Assembly (NCBI GenBank): GCA_903813345.2
Contig: CAIIXF020000005.1
Coordinates: 16,989,375 to 17,053,374, forward strand
Direction: 5' to 3'
DNA: 64,000 bases
Source: Owenia fusiformis
Lineage: Eukaryota > Annelida > Polychaeta > Sabellida > Oweniidae
Shown: positions 59,201 to 64,000 of the stretch, one piece after another
Numbering within the stretch: the stretch's first letter is position 1
How the letters are laid out: each line of letters opens with the position of its first letter
Position numbers and translations under genes: made by a program
Notes under the pieces: generated by a model
Database searches by the model: none
What the model saw: the letters and a program-made list of their open reading frames with translations, nothing else
Told to the model about the DNA's origin: nothing

Positions 59201-61846
59201 CCTCACTTAGAATATGGGAATATCATTTTTGATTGTGCAAACTTAAATTTACTTTCTAAATTGGACAGTATTCAGTATAGGGCAGCATTGATTGTCAGTG
59301 GATGTGCCCAAGGTACAAATGCAACCAAAGTCACCTCATGCTTAGGTTGGAGGTCCCTAGGGGCCAGGAGGGATGAAAAGAAACTATTGTTTACTTATGA
59401 CGTCATAAATAACAACAAAATGCCTTCCTATGTAAACCAGGCCTTTTCTTTATATAGAAATCATAATGAAATGAATAATGTAAATCGGTTACGCAGAGTC
59501 AGATCTTTCAGAATACCAGCTCACTGTAAGGCCAAGATCAGAAAGGGTACGGTGATATCTTGTATAACAGCATGGGAGAAACTGCCTGGTGATTTGAAAG
59601 CTATCCAATCTAGAAATTGTTTTAAGTTTAACCTGAGGAAACATATTCAAAATTCTAAAATAAAGCTACCTACTCCAAAATTGCATCTTGATAGGAAGAC
59701 AGAATCAACTTTGAATAAGACTCGATGTGACTTTATTTTTAGGCAGCATTTATTCACACATAATTTTAGAAACATTGATATTCCAAGTTGTAATTGTGGC
59801 TTTAGATCACAGTCTACAATGCACCTATTATTACACTGCCCTCTATTCATTGTTCAGCGAAACTTGTTTTTGGAAGAACTTGGGGAACTGCCATCCTTTG
59901 ATTTAACCGTGTTTGGTCAACTCAGACAGCAAGACAGGGTAAATTATTTGTTATACGGTGATTGCTCATTATCGTATCTGACAAATCAGAAAATTGTTGA
60001 AATGACTGCAGGTTTTCTGCAGTTAATTGTTACTATTTTAAATGAGTAAGTTTTTATTTTTATATACTGTTCTGCATTACCGAGTTGATCCTTAAATCTC
60101 ATTGCAACTTCACTTTACATTATATAAATTCTTGACTACCAGGGCCAATAATGCATTGCTTCGGCCCTTGCTGTGTTTGTAATTTGTTTTGTTTAAATGA
60201 TAATAAAAAACTTTAAACCTAAAAATAAAAACTGATGGTATAATAAGTTGATTGTATCAGCGATTTGAAAATGTTATTATTTGAATTGCCATTTAAAAAG
60301 ATTATACTATCTCTTAAAGTTGTACTCAAACCATTTTACTCGATTTAGATATATTTATGCCATCTTACCGTATGAAGGCCACACTTTACGATGGTGAACC
60401 ATTAGCAATTCCAAAAGTTCATTTTATCATGATATCGGGGATATTAAGTCAGCAGGCGTCTGTTTTCGTGGCAAAACTGATTTCATTTTCAGAGCAGAAA
60501 TTTTAGGTCATGTGACATGACGTGTGTGGTTGAAACAGTTTGCCGCGAATTATGATTTTGTAGATTAAAATGAAACCCTGGCTTTCAAAAACGATTTATT
60601 TGCTCTTATATTGAGCCAATTATTGCATGATTGAGGGCATGATTGATAAACAAAAGGGTTGCAATTTGTGCTAAAAACAAGATAAGAGAATCTTAAATTG
60701 GTTTTAGTACAACTTTAAAATTGGAGGTCTGCGTCGTATCTTTTCAAATTAAGTAGAAATTGGATTCTGAATTAAGTTGTCGTTTCTTAATATGTTGATT
60801 GAGATTTGCCATTCCACTGAGCTGCAATTCTCTAGTTTAATTTGTTCAAAAGCATGTCAGATTGACAATTGGTGATAAATGAGGAAAACATGAACGAACT
60901 TGCCAATTAGAATGAACATTAAAGAAAACTTACGCTTAAGAAGTTTTACAGCGACTGTTTGTGATATATCATGAGTGGTTACGAGTTCAGCCTTCAAGAC
61001 TCTCCCAAATGCACCTTCACCAATCTCACAACCCAATACGAGGTTAGAGAGTGAGACTTCGTACTCATCAACGCATGCTCCACTTGCATCACTGTTGTTG
61101 TTCTCACCATTAGTCAGCTCTACTGACTTGAAAATATATTTCTGAAATATATGAAAGTTTTGAGTATATATGAGTATGACATGTTTTATAATGAAATACT
61201 TTGATTTATGACTGTTTTGTGATTGAAAAGTAAGAACTGTTGAATCTTTTAAATGGGCAGGACATGATGAGAGTATAAAAAGACAATTTGTGACAATTTG
61301 CTTGAAAATCCCAATCCTTTATCCCTCGACTCATTTTACTTATTGGACACTTCCCTTTGGATTTGTTTGACTTCACTTCTTCAAAGAGAGCTTATTTCCA
61401 GGTAGTTTATAACTAGACTCTTCGCGCAGGGTAATTAGTCTCAAACCCTCTTGATAAATCATAGTGTATTGACTGAGATAACAATGTTAGTGAAACCTAG
61501 GGATTAACACAGTTGCTCATCAATCTTCTAAGCATATCTGCTATTTACGCTTTGCATGTCCTTATCAATTTACATAATTCAATTATACCAACTAAGATGG
61601 TAAATTCTCATTTTATGTTCTTAAATAAGTTATATGATTTTATTTCAATCATCTGCTAATATTATGTATTAATAATCAAGATTGTTGTTTCAGTTATTTA
61701 TACATCAATATTACCAACCTCGTTTGTCCGCCAAGCATATTTTCTTCTGCGTTTGAAGTATAATACAACCAATACAAGGATTATGGCGAGACATACTAGA
61801 AGTACAGCTATCAGATATGGCAATGCAGTCTTTATCCAACTGAATC
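44260..61846 (-). CDS. receptor tyrosine kinase: transmembrane segment, kinase domain and C-terminal tail
   Basis: Exons, 5' to 3' on the - strand: 61719-61846, 60934-61141, 55055-55239, 51471-51597, 50381-50663, 49939-50076, 47387-47539 and 44260-44644. All junction phases agree, giving 535 residues from just before the membrane to TAA. The first exon encodes a TM helix ([20 protein letters not shown]) and a basic stop-transfer KRRRKYAW. Next come the glycine loop [15 protein letters not shown] (ATP lysine) and QEIEFLK (helix C glutamate). A roughly 40-residue kinase insert follows, then [11 protein letters not shown], an activation loop with [32 protein letters not shown] and [12 protein letters not shown]. 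All catalytic residues are present. The tail is acidic and ends ESTV. Kinase motifs mix Ret, PDGFR/VEGFR and FGFR features, so I do not assign a class; the ectodomain, which would decide, is upstream of the window. Confidence 0.93.
44724..45500. repeat. right arm of a large inverted repeat
   Basis: Inverted homologue of 41528-42373, starting with the palindrome GGCTCACACAGTGAGCC and CCGT-rich microsatellite. It lies in the RTK intron 44645-47386, beginning about 80 bp upstream of the terminal exon. The head matches the fragment at 16422 in TAF1B. Confidence 0.8.
45501..46510. repeat. 476-bp tandem repeat, about two copies plus a 134-bp partial
   Basis: AAATTTGGACACCAAAAT at about 45585 recurs 476 bp later, as do GTCAAAATCTAGGTCAAATT, CATGTAGCCAAGAGTGTG and CCGAATCTGCAAA. 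A further 134-bp duplication starting GTGTCCGAAAAGTAGGTCAA (46247 and 46381) adds a partial third unit. It continues directly from the inverted-repeat arm and lies in an RTK intron. The short - strand ORFs here are parallel translations of the repeats. Confidence 0.8.
46585..46790. repeat. pyrimidine-rich simple repeat
   Basis: About 200 bases of CTATCCTTCCTATTC-type sequence, C+T rich on the + strand, in the RTK intron 44645-47386. On the transcribed RTK strand it is purine-rich. The proline/serine-rich ORF across it is an artefact. Confidence 0.8.
47540..49938 (-). other. RTK intron, kinase C-lobe
   Basis: AT-rich intron between exons 49939-50076 and 47387-47539. No TIR element or exon was recognised. 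A local direct repeat, GATTAACTTGATCAACTTGATCATG, lies near 49108-49132. Confidence 0.5.
51103..51512. repeat. eight-unit 49-bp tandem array spanning the RTK exon 4 donor
   Basis: The motif CCTGTGCCATCCCCTGTTGA (one unit has CCTGTCCC, one GTTAATG) starts at 51127, 51176, 51225, 51274, 51323, 51372, 51421 and 51470, exactly 49 bp apart each time. On the RTK strand each unit reads as the last part of the kinase-insert exon (ACTCTCACTGCATCAACAGG) followed by CACAG/GTAATAATAG, a good 5' splice site. The right-most unit contains the real exon end at 51471. The others lie in the intron. Only a few substitutions separate the units, so the array is young. Confidence 0.95.
51642..51826. mobile_element. 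pogo-like MITE beside the RTK kinase-insert exon
   Basis: CAGTAAAACATGTCTCATCT at the left and GGTTCAACTG at the right are imperfect inverted ends with inverted CTGAACACCAC segments inside. TA flanks both ends. It lies about 45 bp upstream, in transcription terms, of the acceptor of the exon at 51471-51597. Confidence 0.65.
51827..55054 (-). other. RTK intron between N-lobe and kinase insert
   Basis: AT-rich intron sequence. A diverged copy of part of the hAT-like element of 33527-33850 lies at about 54682-54830 (GTATTTGTCACATATTTGCT). There are G-runs near 54342 and 54992. No exon was recognised. Confidence 0.5.
56355..56412. repeat. isolated TIR copy, inverted relative to 60663-60718
   Basis: TTAAAGTTGTACTAAAACCA followed by about 38 bp more, to TTTTTAGCACAAAT, is the reverse complement of the right end of the element at 60315-60718 with few differences. 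Interior sequence beyond 56412 does not match that element. It could be a solo terminus, or the far end of a larger element of about 4.36 kb. Confidence 0.6.
57892..60223 (+). mobile_element. 5'-truncated non-LTR retrotransposon (Jockey/CR1 group) with target-site duplication
   Basis: The insertion is bounded by the 13-bp direct repeat AATAAAAACTGAT (57879-57891 and 60224-60236) and ends in an A-rich tail after a short 3' UTR. The 5' end falls inside the endonuclease-RT linker, so the endonuclease and any ORF1 are missing. This is the usual outcome of incomplete target-primed reverse transcription. It lies in the RTK intron 55240-60933, antisense to that gene. With an open reading frame it looks fairly young, but it cannot be autonomous. 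Confidence 0.92.
57893..60049 (+). pseudogene. LINE reverse transcriptase ORF, 5'-truncated
   Basis: The frame is open from the truncation point to TAA-type stop at 60047-60049, about 718 codons; the first ATG is at 58004. RT landmarks run in order: [31 protein letters not shown] (motif A aspartates), [20 protein letters not shown] (motif B) and [11 protein letters not shown] (catalytic YADD). A thumb region and a C-terminal CNCG...H...C knuckle ([21 protein letters not shown], written with one residue pattern shared by Jockey-type elements) follow. Between motifs A and B an unusual Gly/Asp-rich stretch of about 30 residues ([20 protein letters not shown]) is present. No frameshift or stop is seen. 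The element lost its endonuclease, so I class it as a dead copy. Confidence 0.9.
60315..60718. mobile_element. 404-bp TIR element with TTAA or TA flanks
   Basis: AAAGTTGTACTCAAACCA at the left and TGGTTTTAGTACAACTTT at the right are inverted with one mismatch. TTAA straddles both ends, so a TTAA (piggyBac-type) or TA target duplication is possible. The interior is shared with 31669-31926. It lies in the RTK intron, less than 100 bp beyond the LINE and about 215 bp from the exon at 60934. Confidence 0.7.
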
Positions 61847-64000
61847 CTGAAATATGTCAACAAGAGCCTCTAATGAGTAATATTCAAAAGAATGTAGGTT
61901 AGAGGCTTATACTTGCTTAAAACTTGTCTAATCTTAGCGTATCTAAGACTAGCAAAAGGTATTTGGAGGTGTAAGGAGGCGTAAGGATAAGCTGAAAAAA
62001 TTATTAATGTGGCTAATATTTTCTAAAATATATTAGCCACTCTGAAAAATTATTAGCCAAAATATTTTCTACCAAATGACATAAAAACCGTACTTTCAAA
62101 CAAACTCAAAGCAAATATGAGCTACTGTAAAATTTACATTGACCTGAAAACAAGTTTTGGCATCTCAACTGATTCATTAAAATAGCGAACGCAACAGATC
62201 TTATGAAGTTGCCCTGTGTTAAATTTCCATTGAAACAAAAATAATTGTGGCATCTCATGCATGAAATTACGAAAATTACGAAAGTTCAAAACAGAGAATT
62301 TCCCCGTTAACTGCAGCTGGATAATTTATCTGTTTCTCAAGTAGGTTCAGTTTAAAGATCTGCGCCACATTTGCGAATATTTAGATCAATATCTTCTTGT
62401 TTGGTTTCTTTAAAGTTTTTAGTCACCCTTCCCTTTGGCATTTGTGCTTATACAGGGTGGGCCAAAAAAAACCACCCCCTAGCCAATATTTCTGATAAAT
62501 ATTCAATTTTTAACATGTACACCTATAATGATATATCGTTTTAAAGATAATTTAATTTGCAACAAAATGATATAAAACATAACAATTTTCAACAACTCTG
62601 GCTTGAGCTATAACCATTTATGTGACATGGGGGTAAAAAAACACCTTTTCAATTTTCGTCGATTTTGCGAACAATTGCCTATTTCTACCAAATTTTAGTA
62701 AATTACAACATTGTCATGAGTCTTTCATGATTGGATATTATATATTGTTTTCATTCCGTCTTTGAACCTTGCATGCTCAATATACATGTGTATGCTTATA
62801 AAACTAATTCATTTATTCTTCAGTCTGTCCAAATATGGCTCAATAGACTCACCCCCGGACCCAACTTCTGATTTGATTTGTCGCTTAAAACGTGAAAGCC
62901 ATTGGTATAATTGATGGACCTCTGCAGAAGTACCATCCAACACCTAATTATTCATTCTTTCAGTATGTCTACACCCCTGATGGGCTAGGGATCTCCATAG
63001 ACCAACTGTTCTTAATGCCCCAAGTACTATACATGTAATCAAAAGGCTATACTCTATATAAGTAAGCAAGAATAGTGAAATTTTTGCGATAAAAGGCTAC
63101 TCAAATCGAGATGACATTTTTCTGAAAGGTAGGTAGTGTCCACTCAGCGTTTCCCAAAAAGGATAGACCATACAGACCCTGTTTTTTGAACCGGGAGCAA
63201 AAATATACTCTGAATGTTAATGACATGAGGTGGTAATAAAGGACTCCTGAAGAATATAAAAAACATGTGAAAGAAATTTCATTTTCTCATAGAACAGTGC
63301 TCCATCACACAGGTCCAATGCTACCCTGGAGTTTTTGGAGATTGGAAATGTCACCATCTCTAGCCCAGAAAATGGCTTACTGGCAGTCCAGTTGCCAATA
63401 ATGTTCATTACCATACCTGGGAGCATCTAGAACAGTTGGTATTTAAATATACCCAGTCTATCAGGGATGTAGAGGAACTAAAATAAAGAATAACTAGCAG
63501 TTGAATGGTACTTCCGCATACATCCATCAATTATGCCATCAACCAATGGCTTCCACGTCTTAAGCGAATAATCCAATCAGAGGATGGGTCCGGGGGGTGG
63601 GTCTATTGAGCTATTTTTGGACAGACTGAAGAAGAAATGAATTAGTTTTACAAGCATACACATGTATATTGAGCATGTGTGGTTCGACGAAAATTGAAAA
63701 GGTGTTTTTTGACCCCCATGTCACATAAATGGTTATATTTCTATATGGGGTTGTTGAAAATGGTGCTATTATATACCATTTTGTTGCAAATTAAATTATC
63801 TTTAATATGATATATCATTGTTGGTGTGATTGTTAAAAAATAAATATTTATCAGGAATATTGGTTAGGGGGGTGTTTTTTTTGGTCCACCCTGTATATTC
63901 ACCAGGTGCTAAAAATATTTGCAATTGGCGAACAGCAACAGCTTATCTAGACCTCTCATAATATTCAGGTTTTACTGTATATTGTTTACTTTCTACTTTA
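61847..64000 (-). other. RTK intron upstream of the transmembrane exon
   Basis: No ectodomain exon is recognised up to the window end. About two thirds is the foldback element at 62453-63893. The rest is AT-rich, with a small TATTAGCCA repeat near 62000-62060. The ectodomain exons should lie beyond base 64000. Confidence 0.6.
62453..63893. mobile_element. 1.44-kb foldback element, mariner-type ends
   Basis: CAGGGTGGGCCAAAAAAAAC at the left and TTTTTTTTGGTCCACCCTG at the right begin inverted arms that remain recognisable for about 550-600 bp each (landmarks TTTGCAACAAAATG, CACCTTTTCAATTTTCGTCG, CTCAATATACATGTGTATGC, CACCCCCGGACCCA). TA flanks both ends (62451-62452, 63894-63895). The centre is short and no transposase ORF is present. 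Two indels of about 100 bp distinguish the arms. Confidence 0.88.

Noticed and set aside
60934-61141. A separate kinase gene at the window's right end
   Set aside because: Phase and sequence join it to the exons at 55055 and 61719 as one receptor.

Overview
This is a metazoan nuclear window: AT-rich, with GT-AG introns of 0.1-5.7 kb, vertebrate-like ortholog content, many terminal-inverted-repeat (TIR) elements and a LINE. Gene structures and repeats fit a marine invertebrate (deuterostome or lophotrochozoan); I cannot name the species from sequence alone. I rebuilt four host loci by hand. Every exon junction of the three spliced genes keeps reading phase.

Layout. 1-6.2 kb: the last eight coding exons of ETF1 (translation release factor eRF1, + strand, 5' end outside the window). 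6.2-8.2 kb: intergenic, with one small TA-flanked MITE. 8.2-21.5 kb: a complete 11-exon TAF1B/Rrn7-like gene (RNA polymerase I SL1/TIF-IB subunit, + strand). 21.5-25.5 kb: repeat-bearing intergenic DNA. 25.5-26.7 kb: a ZIP-family zinc transporter with a single coding exon (- strand). 26.7-44.2 kb: a gene-poor block of nested repeats with diverged duplications, MITEs and a 22-bp tandem array. 44.26-61.85 kb: the transmembrane and whole cytoplasmic part of a receptor tyrosine kinase (- strand, eight exons; ectodomain outside the window). One of its introns holds a 5'-truncated Jockey/CR1-type LINE with an uninterrupted reverse transcriptase ORF. 61.85-64 kb: RTK intron dominated by a 1.44-kb foldback element.

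The genes do not form a pathway: ETF1 ends translation, TAF1B helps start rRNA transcription, ZIP imports zinc and the RTK signals at the cell surface. I see no new multi-gene system. The most unusual structure is an eight-unit, strictly 49-bp tandem array in the RTK kinase-insert exon. Each unit repeats the exon's 3' end and its 5' splice site, and only the exon-proximal donor keeps the protein open. The repeat block also gives several internal filled-site/empty-site comparisons that define TE insertions without outside data.
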